A DNA stretch of 64,000 bases. It comes from Flavobacteriales bacterium. GTDB lineage: Bacteria; Bacteroidota; Bacteroidia; Flavobacteriales; Flavobacteriaceae. Both the position numbers and the translations under genes were made by a program. The stretch is taken from assembly GCA_018335925.1 (NCBI GenBank), contig JAGXRF010000082.1, positions 1-64,000 of the forward strand, written 5' to 3'. Below are positions 26,468 through 35,584 of this stretch, in pieces; within the stretch, counting starts at the first letter, position 1; the number at the start of each line of letters is the position of its first letter. The notes below the pieces were generated by a model, which saw only the letters and a list, made by a program, of their open reading frames with translations, did not search any database and was not told where the DNA came from.

Positions 26468-27388
26468 TCAAACGTCTTTTTTCCATTTGGCAAAGCCATC
26501 TAAAATTTCTTTCCCTCCCATTTGCAATACTTCCTCTGCCATTTCCTTACCAAAATTCTGGTAATTTGTAAGCTTGGTGGATTTATCTAATAGCACTTTT
26601 TTACTACCATCTAAGGAAAATAATCCGGCTTTTACAATCAAATCATCTTTTTTAATCTCTGCCAAACAACCTATAGGTGCTGTGCAGCCTCCCTCTAAAA
26701 CTCTCAAAAACTGCCGTTCCACCCAAGTACAAATTTGTGTGTTTTGGTCGTTTAACTTTTGGGTTGCTTCCATAGAATAACTATCATTTTCCATGGCTAC
26801 TACCATCATAGCACCTTGTGCTGGTGCTGGAATCATCCAATCTAAAACTTCGTATTGGTTAGGCAATAATTGGATTCTTTCTAAACCAGCTTGGGCAAAA
26901 ATGGCTCCAACCCAGTTGGAATGATGTAATTTGTTTAAACGTGTATTTACATTTCCACGCAAATCTACCATAATGTAATCTGGATATTTGCTGAGCCATT
27001 GGGCTTTTCTTCGCAAACTTCCGGTGGCTAAAATTCCATTTGAAGGAATTAATTTTTGATGGGGTGCATACACCAAAATGTCGGTACTGCTTGCTCTGGT
27101 TAACACTGCAGTTTGCACCATTCCTTTAGGTAGTTGGGTTGGTACATCTTTCATAGAGTGAACCGCAATATCTATTTGCCCTTGTATCATGGCAACATCT
27201 AAGGTTTTGGTAAAAATGCCCGTAATACCAAGTTCGTACAAAGGTTGGTCTAAAATAATATCTCCGGTTGATTTGATAGGAACCAGAACTGTTTCATAAC
27301 CCAAAGCCTCTAATTTGTTTTTCACCAAATTAGCTTGCCACAGAGCTAGTTCGCTATCTCTGGTGCCAATTCTGATTACTTTACTCAT
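26468..27388 (-). CDS. hemC: Porphobilinogen deaminase (hydroxymethylbilane synthase)
   Basis: Polymerises four porphobilinogens on a dipyrromethane cofactor. The 306-residue protein has IRIGTRDSELALWQA at the N-terminus, the catalytic Asp in HSMKDVPTQLP, the Arg-rich substrate segment GSLRRKAQW with DLRGNVNTRL, and the cofactor-anchoring Cys in RVLEGGCTAPIG. Its start overlaps the hemA stop (ATGA), so it is translationally coupled to hemA. Confidence 0.97.
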   Translation of the reverse strand: MSKVIRIGTRDSELALWQANLVKNKLEALGYETVLVPIKSTGDIILDQPLYELGITGIFTKTLDVAMIQGQIDIAVHSMKDVPTQLPKGMVQTAVLTRASSTDILVYAPHQKLIPSNGILATGSLRRKAQWLSKYPDYIMVDLRGNVNTRLNKLHHSNWVGAIFAQAGLERIQLLPNQYEVLDWMIPAPAQGAMMVVAMENDSYSMEATQKLNDQNTQICTWVERQFLRVLEGGCTAPIGCLAEIKKDDLIVKAGLFSLDGSKKVLLDKSTKLTNYQNFGKEMAEEVLQMGGKEILDGFAKWKKDV

Positions 27389-28635
27389 GAAGTTAAACTG
27401 GTTTCTAATTGAAACACCTTTTCAATCCATTCAATGCTTTCATCTACCATGGTGTCAGAATCTTTTAAATGGTTGGCAAATTGGGTGGTAATTTTATGAA
27501 TGAGTCTGCTAGTGATGATTTCTGCTTGCTCCTCATCAAAATTTTGTAATTTCTTTTTCTGAAATTTAAGTTCTGTTTCTTTTATCTCGTTCAGCTTTTC
27601 TTTTAAAGCATGAATGGTTGGAGCAAATTTTCTTGCTTTCATCCATTCTAAAAACTCTTGGGTAATTTCTTGAATGATTGCCTCTGCAGCTGGAATATCT
27701 AATTTGCGTTTTTCTAGAGTTTCATCTGTTATTTGCGACAAATAATCTAAGTGTACCAAAGTAACCATAGGATTGTCTTTTACATTTTCATCTACATTTT
27801 TAGGTATCGACAAATCTAAAATCAGCAATGGCTTTTTTAAATTCAACAAAGCTTTATCAACAGTAGGATTCATAGCTCCTGTAGCCACCACTAACACGTC
27901 TGATTGTTGAATTTCCTCTGGCAATTGGGTGTAATCTTTCACGGTTAAGTGAAATTTCCCTGCAATTTTTTCTGCCTTGTCTTTGGTTCGGTTGATTAAA
28001 GTGATGTTTTTATTTTCGATGTGCTTTACCAAATTTTCGCAGGTATTTCTACCTATTTTTCCGGTTCCGAATAACAATACTTTTTTGCTATCGGCTTGTT
28101 CAAAATGATTTAAAATATATTGTACCGAAGCAAAGGAAACCGATGTAGCACCTGAACTAAGGTTGGTTTCGTTTTTAATTCGTTTGCTTGCTTGTATTAC
28201 CGCATTGGCCAATCTTTCTAAAAAAGCATTCACCAATTGTTGGTTTTTGCTTTGCACAAAACTGCTTCTAATTTGAGAGATGATTTCAAAATCACCAAGA
28301 ATTTGACTGTCTAATCCAGTGCCAACTTTAAATAAAAAATCGATGGCATCTTTGTTTTTGTAGATATAAGCAACCTGCTGAAACTCTTCTACAGTGCCTT
28401 GGGTATTGTCACAAATCAATTTGATTAATTGGTATGGATGCTCTGCAAAACCATAAATTTCGGTTCTGTTACAAGTAGATATTACAAATAAGCTATGCAA
28501 ACCTTCTCTTTTGGCTTGCTCTAATACTTTTTGTTTTGCGGTATCATCCAAACTAAATTTTCCTCTCACCTCAGCATCTGCTTTTTTATAGCTCAGCCCA
28601 ACTGCATAAAAAGTTTGGTGTTTGAAATGCTCCAT
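27385..28635 (-). CDS. hemA: Glutamyl-tRNA reductase
   Basis: First committed step of C5-pathway tetrapyrrole synthesis: reduces glutamyl-tRNA to glutamate-1-semialdehyde with NADPH. The 416-residue protein has the catalytic Cys in STCNRTEIYG, FLFKVGTGLDSQILGD, the NADPH domain (VLLFGTGKIGRNTCENL) and a helical dimerisation C-terminus. ATG 28635 (MEHFKHQ) is preferred over upstream in-frame starts because the -7 box at 28660-28667 leaves almost no leader for them. It heads the minus-strand cluster. Confidence 0.95.
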   Translation of the reverse strand: MEHFKHQTFYAVGLSYKKADAEVRGKFSLDDTAKQKVLEQAKREGLHSLFVISTCNRTEIYGFAEHPYQLIKLICDNTQGTVEEFQQVAYIYKNKDAIDFLFKVGTGLDSQILGDFEIISQIRSSFVQSKNQQLVNAFLERLANAVIQASKRIKNETNLSSGATSVSFASVQYILNHFEQADSKKVLLFGTGKIGRNTCENLVKHIENKNITLINRTKDKAEKIAGKFHLTVKDYTQLPEEIQQSDVLVVATGAMNPTVDKALLNLKKPLLILDLSIPKNVDENVKDNPMVTLVHLDYLSQITDETLEKRKLDIPAAEAIIQEITQEFLEWMKARKFAPTIHALKEKLNEIKETELKFQKKKLQNFDEEQAEIITSRLIHKITTQFANHLKDSDTMVDESIEWIEKVFQLETSLTS

Positions 28636-28659
28636 AAATAAATTCTTCATTTGTCGACA

Positions 28660-28667
28660 CAAAATTA
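28660..28667 (-). promoter_or_regulatory. Candidate hemA operon promoter (-7 box)
   Basis: The minus strand reads TAATTTTG, an exact TAnnTTTG match, 25-32 bases before the chosen hemA ATG. It is divergent from the araC-hemH promoter 100 bases away. Confidence 0.5.
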
Positions 28668-28762
28668 ATTCGATACTTTTAATAAAAATAACGCTTGCGG
28701 TTCTTTTTATATCTACATACGTTAATTTTTGCTAAATGGTTTTCAAGGAGGCTAAATAACCC

Positions 28763-28795
28763 TATATTTGTGGAAAAGAAGGTGATAATTGTCAT
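28763..28795 (+). promoter_or_regulatory. araC-hemH promoter with a dyad just past the start of transcription
   Basis: TATATTTG (28763-28770) matches TAnnTTTG. About 12 bases downstream is the imperfect dyad GGTGAT-AATT-GTCATC (around 28782-28797), followed by a T run. It could be an operator (TGA-N6-TCA, Crp/Fnr-like) overlying the transcription start, or a 5' RNA hairpin. The leader to the ATG is about 75 nt. Confidence 0.4.
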
Positions 28796-28853
28796 CTTTT
28801 TTATTTAGAATGGTTCTAAATTACTCAAGTACTGGTTAGATAAAAGTATCGCT

Positions 28854-29729
28854 ATGAGTTCCATGGAAGAAATAAAAATTGAACACGATTTTTGGGTAAT
28901 TCGTTTGGAAAACGAAACCAACCAAACCGAAATTTTTACCAAAAAAATTCCATTGGGTTTGATACAATTTCATTACAATTTAAAAGGAAAATCAAAATTT
29001 GTTTTTAATGATAACTCCTACTTTTTGAATTTGTTAGAAGAAAAGTCGCTGCTGTTGTACAACCCACAAAAAGAACTTCCGATGCAGTTAGAAATTGCTC
29101 CAAATAGTTGGGTAATTTCTATTTTAATATCTATTAAAAAATTACATGCTTTGTTTTCTAACGAAACCGAAAACATTCCTTTTTTTAACGAAGAATTTCA
29201 ACAAAAAAAATTGTACAAAGAGGAAGATATTCGTCCGGTGATGTCTATCGTATTAAACCAACTTTTTCACTATAAAAACAACTTTAGTGCTCAAAATTTG
29301 TACTTAAAAGCCAAGGCTTACGAATTGCTTAGTTTGTATTTTTATCAAAACGAGGAAACCAATTTAGATAAATGTCCGTTTTTATTAGACGAAGAAAACG
29401 TATTAAAAATCAAAAAAGCCAAAGAAATTGTTTTGCAGAATATGGCAGAGCCACCTTCGTTAAATGAATTATCGGAAATGGTTGGTTTGAATCTAAAGAA
29501 ATTAAAATCCGGATTCAAGCAAATATACGGGAGTGGTGTATATCAGTTTTTATTTGACCACAAAATGGAATACGCTCGAAAGTTGCTCGAAAACGGATCT
29601 CATAATGTAAATGAAGTAGGATTAAAAGTTGGTTACAGTACTGCAAGCCACTTTATTGCGGCATTTAAAAAGAAATTTGGTATCACCCCAAAAAAATATT
29701 TGTTATCACTTCATATAAAAGTTAATTAA
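28854..29729 (+). CDS. AraC-family transcriptional regulator
   Basis: A 291-residue regulator with a cupin-like N-terminal sensing domain (GLIQFHYNLKGKSKF and KSLLLYNPQKE) and a C-terminal pair of helix-turn-helix motifs. The first HTH is PSLNELSEMVGLNLKKLKSG and the second contains HNVNEVGLKVGYSTASHFI, ending with AAFKKKFGITPKKY. It lies 7 bases upstream of hemH on the same strand and divergent from hemA, so control of heme or iron genes is a reasonable inference. The overall pattern resembles PchR-type siderophore/heme regulators. The ligand is unknown. Confidence 0.88.
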   Translation: MSSMEEIKIEHDFWVIRLENETNQTEIFTKKIPLGLIQFHYNLKGKSKFVFNDNSYFLNLLEEKSLLLYNPQKELPMQLEIAPNSWVISILISIKKLHALFSNETENIPFFNEEFQQKKLYKEEDIRPVMSIVLNQLFHYKNNFSAQNLYLKAKAYELLSLYFYQNEETNLDKCPFLLDEENVLKIKKAKEIVLQNMAEPPSLNELSEMVGLNLKKLKSGFKQIYGSGVYQFLFDHKMEYARKLLENGSHNVNEVGLKVGYSTASHFIAAFKKKFGITPKKYLLSLHIKVN

Positions 29730-29736
29730 ACACACC

Positions 29737-30774
29737 ATGAAAGGAGTATTACTCGTTAATTTAGGCTCACCGGATAGTCCGCAACCAAAAGATGTTAGAA
29801 AATATTTAGACGAATTTTTAATGGATGAACGTGTGATAGACGTTCCGTATTTACTAAGAGTTTTACTGGTTAGAGGCATTATTTTAAATACCCGTCCGAA
29901 AAAATCAGCGAAAGCTTACCAAAAAATTTGGTGGGACGAAGGCTCTCCGCTAATTGTTTTAACCAAACGTTTGCAAGAAAAAATTAAACCCCAAGTAAGT
30001 GTCCCAGTTGAAATTGCTATGAGATATGGCAACCCAAGCATTCATCATGGTTTACAACAATTATATGATCAGGGAGTTAGAGAAGTTTTGTTGTTTCCGA
30101 TGTATCCACAATTTGCCATGGCAACTACCGAAACCATTTTGGTTTTGGCGGAAGAAGTTCGTCAAAAACACTTCCCGGACATGCAATTTACCATCGTTCC
30201 GGCATTTTATAACCATCCGGATTATGTGAAAGATTTGTCGAATTCGATTCAAGAAAGTTTAGAAAAATTTCCAAACGATCATTTGTTGTTTTCTTACCAC
30301 GGAGTACCCGAACGTCATATTCGTAAATCAGATGTTACCAAAAGTCATTGCAAAATAGATGGAAGTTGCTGCAATACACCCTCTAAAGCCCATGAATTTT
30401 GCTATCGTCATCAATGCTACGAAACCACCAAACAAGTAGCTAAGTTTTTGAATTTGCCTGAAGGAAGTTATAGCACTTCTTTCCAATCCAGGTTAGGAAG
30501 AGACCCTTGGTTGCAACCGTATACCGACAAAACTATTGAGAATTTGGCTCATCGAGGAATTAAAAATTTAGCAGTTGTAACTCCAGCATTTGTTAGTGAT
30601 TGCTTGGAAACTTTAGAAGAAATCGCAATGGAAGGGGGAGAAGAATTTAAAGAAGCCGGAGGTACTGAATTTTTAGCAATACCTTGCTTAAACGATCACG
30701 ATAATTGGGCCAAAACACTTAGTCGTTGGATAGACCAATGGGCAACTGCTACTGTAGCAACACAAACCGTTTAA
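29737..30774 (+). CDS. hemH: Ferrochelatase
   Basis: Inserts Fe2+ into protoporphyrin IX, the last step of the protoporphyrin-dependent route. The 345-residue protein has GVLLVNLGSPDSP at the start, the active-site His in LLFSYHGVPERHI, and the conserved Glu region SDCLETLEEIAMEG. It also has a Cys-rich insertion after the His: HCKIDGSCCNTPSKAHEF continuing to a Cys-x4-Cys pair, typical of a subset of bacterial ferrochelatases. The MATE gene starts one base after its stop. Confidence 0.96.
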   Translation: MKGVLLVNLGSPDSPQPKDVRKYLDEFLMDERVIDVPYLLRVLLVRGIILNTRPKKSAKAYQKIWWDEGSPLIVLTKRLQEKIKPQVSVPVEIAMRYGNPSIHHGLQQLYDQGVREVLLFPMYPQFAMATTETILVLAEEVRQKHFPDMQFTIVPAFYNHPDYVKDLSNSIQESLEKFPNDHLLFSYHGVPERHIRKSDVTKSHCKIDGSCCNTPSKAHEFCYRHQCYETTKQVAKFLNLPEGSYSTSFQSRLGRDPWLQPYTDKTIENLAHRGIKNLAVVTPAFVSDCLETLEEIAMEGGEEFKEAGGTEFLAIPCLNDHDNWAKTLSRWIDQWATATVATQTV

Positions 30775-30775
30775 T

Positions 30776-32122
30776 ATGGATAAAAGTGTTGGTGCACTTG
30801 GTTCTGAACCTATCGGCTTGTTGTTAAAAAAACAAGCCATTCCTGCCTCTGTAGGTATTTTATTCATGTCGATTAACATTATTGTCGACACCATTTTTGT
30901 TGGGCAATGGATTGGCTCCATTGCGATTGCTGCTGTTACTGTGGTACTTCCTTTTACCTTTTTAATTTCTTCTATTGGAATGGCTATTGGAGTGGGTGGA
31001 GCATCTATCGTTTCCAGGGCTTTAGGAGCTAAAGAGGTAGAAAAAGCCAAAACTACTTTTGGCAATCAGCTAGTACTAACTCTTGCCATTTCGGTAATTT
31101 TGATGATTATTGGAATGTTTTTTAGTACCGAAGTACTCACTTTATTTGGAGCCAAAGGTGCTATTTTAGAACCTGCAAGGGATTTTTACTTCCCGGTGTT
31201 GGCTACCATCCCTTTTTTGGCTTTATGCATGATGGGAAATAATGTGATAAGAGCCGAAGGGAAACCAAAATTTGCCATGTATGCCATGATCATTCCAGCT
31301 ATTGGAAATATTTTGTTGGATATCTTGTTAATCAAAATTATTCCGTTAGGTATGTTTGGAGCTGCATTGGCCACTGCCATTTCCTACTTTTTGTGTTTTG
31401 CCTTTGTGTTTTGGTTTTTTTGGGAGAAAAGTTCCTTACAACTTTCCTTACATCATTTGCAATGGCATCGTAAAATTGTAAAAGAAATAGCAAGTTTAGG
31501 AATGGTCACTTTTTCCCGACAGGGAATGGTGAGTTTGGTTGCTATTTTAGTAAATCAAAGCTTATTTATTTATGGTGGAGAAGTAGGAATTAGCATGTAC
31601 GGAATCATCAACCGAATGATGATGTTTTCGCTATTTCCAATATTAGGAATTACCCACGGATTTTTGCCAATTGCCGGATACAATTATGGAGCAGAACAAT
31701 GGCAAAGAGTTCGCGAAGTGGTATATACCTCAATCAAAGTAGCTAGTATTTTATCTACCATTATTTTTATGGTGATTGTTTTGTTTCAATTACCTATTGT
31801 AAAAATTTTTACCAATGATGCGGCTATTTTAGCAGAAACCCCCTTTGCCATGGTAATTGTTTTTGCTGCAACACCCATCATTGCACTACAATTAATTGGT
31901 GCTGCTTATTTTCAAGCTATCGGAAAAGCGATACCTGCATTACTGCTTACATTAACCAAACAAGGATTTTTTCTTATTCCGCTTCTCGGCATTTTGCCTT
32001 TGTTTTTTGGTATCTTTGGAATATGGTTGGCCTTTCCGATTGCTGATACGTTGGCAACTTTAGTTACGGCCTACTTTTTGAGGAGAGAATTACAAAAAAC
32101 TTTAAAAACCAGCCTTTCATAA
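30776..32122 (+). CDS. MATE-family efflux transporter
   Basis: A 448-residue inner-membrane antiporter with twelve predicted helices. MATE hallmarks are visible: VDTIFVGQWIG in the first helix, GVGGASIVSRALGA, and in the second half GIINRMMMFSLFPILGITHGFLPIAGYNYGA (read here as two parts, MMMFSLFPILGI and LPIAGYNYGA). The family exports cationic organic compounds with Na+ or H+. Start and stop abut hemH (one base) and hemJ (one base), so it is tightly embedded in a heme operon, and export of a porphyrin or other tetrapyrrole is an attractive but unproven guess. Confidence 0.92.
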   Translation: MDKSVGALGSEPIGLLLKKQAIPASVGILFMSINIIVDTIFVGQWIGSIAIAAVTVVLPFTFLISSIGMAIGVGGASIVSRALGAKEVEKAKTTFGNQLVLTLAISVILMIIGMFFSTEVLTLFGAKGAILEPARDFYFPVLATIPFLALCMMGNNVIRAEGKPKFAMYAMIIPAIGNILLDILLIKIIPLGMFGAALATAISYFLCFAFVFWFFWEKSSLQLSLHHLQWHRKIVKEIASLGMVTFSRQGMVSLVAILVNQSLFIYGGEVGISMYGIINRMMMFSLFPILGITHGFLPIAGYNYGAEQWQRVREVVYTSIKVASILSTIIFMVIVLFQLPIVKIFTNDAAILAETPFAMVIVFAATPIIALQLIGAAYFQAIGKAIPALLLTLTKQGFFLIPLLGILPLFFGIFGIWLAFPIADTLATLVTAYFLRRELQKTLKTSLS

Positions 32123-32123
32123 C

Positions 32124-32672
32124 ATGTACGAATACTTAAAAGCATTGCACTTGATTTTTGTAGTAACTTGGTTTGCAGGTTTATTTTACATTGTGCGATT
32201 GTTTGTATATCATGCTGAGGCACAGCAAAAACCGGAGGCTGAGCAACAAATTTTAATTCCACAGTACCAACTAATGTGCTATCGTTTGTGGTATATTATC
32301 ACCTGGCCAAGTGCTATTTTGTGTAGTATTTTTGCTTATTGGATCTTATTTTTTACCGAAGTTGGTCAAGTTTGGCTTAAAATGCCTTGGATGCATGTAA
32401 AACTAGTATTTGTGGCTTTGCTTTATTGGTATCATTGGAAATGTCACTTGATTTTTTTGTCTCTCCAAAAAAACGAGAAAAAATATTCTTCCAACTTTTT
32501 CCGGATTTTTAACGAAGGAGCAACCATCATTTTATTTGCCGTTGTATTCTTAGTTATTTTAAAAAACGCGATTAATTGGATTTGGGGAGTTTTGGGCATC
32601 CTATTGTTTTCTGTGCTCATCATGCTTGGTTATCAATTGTACAAAAGAATTCGAGAAAAAAAATCATCTTAA
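32124..32672 (+). CDS. hemJ: HemJ-type protoporphyrinogen IX oxidase (CopD-like membrane protein)
   Basis: Membrane enzyme oxidising protoporphyrinogen IX to protoporphyrin IX. The 182-residue protein has four to five hydrophobic segments and the family His positions in LKALHLIFVVTWFAGL and PWMHVKLVFVALLYWYH. HemJ replaces HemG/HemY in many bacteria, and no other protoporphyrinogen oxidase is visible in this cluster. It follows the MATE gene by one base and precedes a histidine kinase by 8. Confidence 0.88.
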   Translation: MYEYLKALHLIFVVTWFAGLFYIVRLFVYHAEAQQKPEAEQQILIPQYQLMCYRLWYIITWPSAILCSIFAYWILFFTEVGQVWLKMPWMHVKLVFVALLYWYHWKCHLIFLSLQKNEKKYSSNFFRIFNEGATIILFAVVFLVILKNAINWIWGVLGILLFSVLIMLGYQLYKRIREKKSS

Positions 32673-32680
32673 AATAGGAT

Positions 32681-34159
32681 ATGATGTTTCGTTGGAGTAG
32701 TCAAAAAATATCGCTTCGCAATCGCATATTTGTATCGATGATTTTTCTGACTATTATTTCTACGGTTTTAATTGCAGGAGTTTCCATCTTACAGTACCAA
32801 AACGAAGCCAAGCAATACCACAACGAAAAGTTTTTGAACCACGAAAACGAGATTTTACAACATATCAATTATGCTTTGGCAACTACTTCCTTTCCAATCA
32901 ATACCCAAAATGTTCCGTATATTTTCAGAGAGAAGATTCATGAAATAAGTAGCATTCATAAAATTGAAGTCAATTTTTACGACCTCAACGGTAAACTTAT
33001 CAAATCATCTGCCTCAAATTTTGCAGTAGATTCGGTAAACATGCAACTTTCTGAAGATATTTTAAAATTGGTGAATAAAAGTGTGGACAAACGATATGTA
33101 GAACGGTTTGTAAAAGACAACCAAAAATATTTGGCTTCTTACACTGAAATTAGAGATGAAAAATTTAAGCCAATTGCGATTTTAAATCTCCCATACATCG
33201 AAGATGATAAATTGTATAACGAAGAATTAGAAAAGTTTTTAATAAATGCCATCCAAGTGTATTTGTTTATACTTACGGTTTCTATCTTTTTAGCTTACTA
33301 CTTGTCTAACTACATTACCAATTCTCTTAAAATAATTTCAGAAAAAATCAATGAAATTCAGCTGACCAAGAAGAATGAAAAAATTCACTTAGATAGCAAA
33401 AGCAAAGAAATAGGTTTATTGGTGCATGCATACAACGATTTGGTAGACCAGTTGGAAGAAAGTGCGAAAAAACTAGCCCAATCTGAAAGGGAAGGTGCTT
33501 GGAGAGAAATGGCAAAACAAATTGCCCATGAAGTAAAAAACCCATTAACTCCGATGAAATTAACCATCCAAAATTTTGAACGAAAATTTGATGTTAACGA
33601 CCCTAAAATAGTTGAAAAATTAAACCAGTATACCCAAACTTTGTTAGAACAAATAGACACCATGAGTGCAGTTGCCAATACGTTTTCTAACTTCGCTTCT
33701 TTACCTATTCAAAACAACGAATGGTTACATGTTAACGAAGTAATTGGCAATGCTTTAAAAGTGTTTGAATCTCCTAGTTTACATTGGCAACCCGATCATA
33801 ACCACCCAAAATTATTCTTTGATAGAAGTCAATTGGTACGTTTGGTTACCAATTTGGTAAAAAATGCATTGCAAGCCACAGAATCTGTTGAAAATCCTAT
33901 TGTTCAAATAAAGTTAACCTCTACTAAAACTGATTTGTATTTATCCGTTTCAGACAATGGAATTGGAATTCCGGAAAGCATACATGATAAAATTTTTGAA
34001 CCAAAATTTACCACCAAAACCAGTGGGATGGGATTAGGTTTGGCTATTATCAAAAACATCATTGAAAGCTACCAAGGCTCTATTCAATTTACTTCGAAGG
34101 CCTTTCAAAAAACAGAATTTATTGTACATTTACCCTTGCATTCAAACGAAATATCATGA
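32681..34159 (+). CDS. Membrane sensor histidine kinase
   Basis: A 492-residue kinase with a transmembrane helix near residues 16-38, a periplasmic sensor domain to about 185, a second helix near 190-212, a HAMP-like linker, a HisKA dimerisation domain with the phospho-acceptor in QIAHEVKNPLTPMK, and an HATPase domain: N box LVTNLVKNALQA, G1 DNGIGIPE, F box IFEPKFTTK and G2 GMGLGLAI. The PLTPMKL context resembles NtrY-type kinases. No response regulator lies beside it, so the partner is elsewhere. Its stop overlaps the next start (ATGA). Confidence 0.93.
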   Translation: MMFRWSSQKISLRNRIFVSMIFLTIISTVLIAGVSILQYQNEAKQYHNEKFLNHENEILQHINYALATTSFPINTQNVPYIFREKIHEISSIHKIEVNFYDLNGKLIKSSASNFAVDSVNMQLSEDILKLVNKSVDKRYVERFVKDNQKYLASYTEIRDEKFKPIAILNLPYIEDDKLYNEELEKFLINAIQVYLFILTVSIFLAYYLSNYITNSLKIISEKINEIQLTKKNEKIHLDSKSKEIGLLVHAYNDLVDQLEESAKKLAQSEREGAWREMAKQIAHEVKNPLTPMKLTIQNFERKFDVNDPKIVEKLNQYTQTLLEQIDTMSAVANTFSNFASLPIQNNEWLHVNEVIGNALKVFESPSLHWQPDHNHPKLFFDRSQLVRLVTNLVKNALQATESVENPIVQIKLTSTKTDLYLSVSDNGIGIPESIHDKIFEPKFTTKTSGMGLGLAIIKNIIESYQGSIQFTSKAFQKTEFIVHLPLHSNEIS

Positions 34160-34935
34160 AAGAATTTGAAAATTTATTGGTGAACATTACCAACAAAATT
34201 GGCACCATTACTATTAACAGACCTGACAAACTAAATGCCTTAAACAAAGCTACGATAGCCGAATTACACGATGCATTACAAACCTTAGACCAGAGCTGTC
34301 ATGCGATTATTGTTACCGGAAGTGGTACCAAATCGTTTGTAGCAGGTGCTGATATTTCGGAGTTTGCTCATTTTTCTGCTTCTGAAGGAGAAAATTTAGC
34401 TGCTTTAGGGCAACAACAATTATTTGATTTCATAGAACATTTACCTACTCCTGTAATTGCTGCTGTAAATGGTTTTGCTTTGGGTGGTGGTTTAGAATTG
34501 GCCATGTCTTGTCATTTCCGTTTGGCTTCTGATAATGCCAAATTAGGATTACCCGAAGTTACTTTAGGTGTGATTCCCGGATACGGTGGCACCCAGCGTT
34601 TGCCACAATTGGTAGGCAAAGGCAGAGCAATGGAAATGATACTATCTGCACAAATGATTACAGCTAACAAAGCTTTGGAATATGGCTTGGTGAATTACGT
34701 AGTACCTCAGGAAGAATTATTGCCTTTGGCAAATTCTATTGCAGAAAAAATTGCAAATAATTCTGCTTCGGCTATTGCAAAGGCAATTGAAAGCGTGAAT
34801 GCCAATTACCAAGACGGAGTAAATGGCTACCAAGTTGAAATTCGAAATTTTGGTGCTTGTTTTGCTACTGCTGATTTTAAAGAAGGAACCTCTGCATTTT
34901 TAGAAAAAAGAAAAGCAGCATTTGGTAATAAATAA
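34156..34935 (+). CDS. Enoyl-CoA hydratase/isomerase family protein
   Basis: A 259-residue crotonase-fold enzyme, full length. It shows the oxyanion-hole segments FVAGADISEFA and NGFALGGGLELAMSC, and LPEVTLGVIPGYGGTQRL with both catalytic Glu positions of hydratases (the E in GGLELA and in LPEVT). It likely hydrates trans-2-enoyl-CoA in fatty acid or amino acid degradation; the precise substrate is open. Translational overlap with the kinase gene makes it the last gene of the hemH transcript. Confidence 0.92.
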   Translation: MKEFENLLVNITNKIGTITINRPDKLNALNKATIAELHDALQTLDQSCHAIIVTGSGTKSFVAGADISEFAHFSASEGENLAALGQQQLFDFIEHLPTPVIAAVNGFALGGGLELAMSCHFRLASDNAKLGLPEVTLGVIPGYGGTQRLPQLVGKGRAMEMILSAQMITANKALEYGLVNYVVPQEELLPLANSIAEKIANNSASAIAKAIESVNANYQDGVNGYQVEIRNFGACFATADFKEGTSAFLEKRKAAFGNK

Positions 34936-34936
34936 G

Positions 34937-35584
34937 CTACTCGCCTCCTTCCCACTCTGCATAAAAATGCGATAAAAATTGTTCCATAAAAGCATGACGT
35001 TTTTCTGCCATTGCTTTTCCGGTTGGTGTATTCATTCTATTTTTAAGCAACAATAGTTTTTCATAAAAATGGTTGATGGTTGGTGCGGTTGACTTTTTGT
35101 AGGTTTCTTTATCCATATTCATTATCGGAGCAACGTTGGGATCGTAAAGCAATCTGTTTTTAAATCCCCCATAATGAAAAGCTCGAGCTATGCCAATAGC
35201 TCCAATGGCATCTAACCTATCCGCATCTTGAACTATTTGTAATTCTACACTATTAAAATCTTGGGAAATATTTCCTCCTTTAAATGAAATGTTTTGGATA
35301 ATTTTTACCACATGGTTTATCACCGTTGCATCTACAGCTATGGATTCCATCCATTCCTTTGCTTTTAATGGGCCAATACTTTCGTCGCCTTCATGAAATT
35401 TGCTGTCTGCAATATCATGCAACAAAGCAGCCAATTGTACTACGGTTACGTTACATTCTATGGTTTGGGCAATATGCATTGCATTGCGATACACTCTTTC
35501 GATATGAAACCAATCGTGACCTGCTTCGGCATTGCTCAATACTTGTTTTACGTGAATTATAGTTGTATCAATCCAACGACTCAT
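34937..35584 (-). CDS. HD-domain phosphohydrolase
   Basis: A 215-residue metal-dependent hydrolase. The HD superfamily set is clear: HDWFHIERVYRNA (H), ALLHDIADSKFHEGD (HD), NHVVKIIQNIS (H) and QDADRLDAIGAIGIAR (D). The pattern matches the YedJ-like subgroup, whose substrate is not well defined. It overlaps the upstream acyltransferase stop (ATGA) and ends 1 base from the convergent enoyl-CoA hydratase. Confidence 0.9.
   Translation of the reverse strand: MSRWIDTTIIHVKQVLSNAEAGHDWFHIERVYRNAMHIAQTIECNVTVVQLAALLHDIADSKFHEGDESIGPLKAKEWMESIAVDATVINHVVKIIQNISFKGGNISQDFNSVELQIVQDADRLDAIGAIGIARAFHYGGFKNRLLYDPNVAPIMNMDKETYKKSTAPTINHFYEKLLLLKNRMNTPTGKAMAEKRHAFMEQFLSHFYAEWEGGE

Noticed and set aside
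28775..28804. Intrinsic terminator before araC
   Set aside because: It lies just downstream of the promoter and upstream of the gene it would silence; the stem depends on several G-U pairs. Operator or leader hairpin is more likely.
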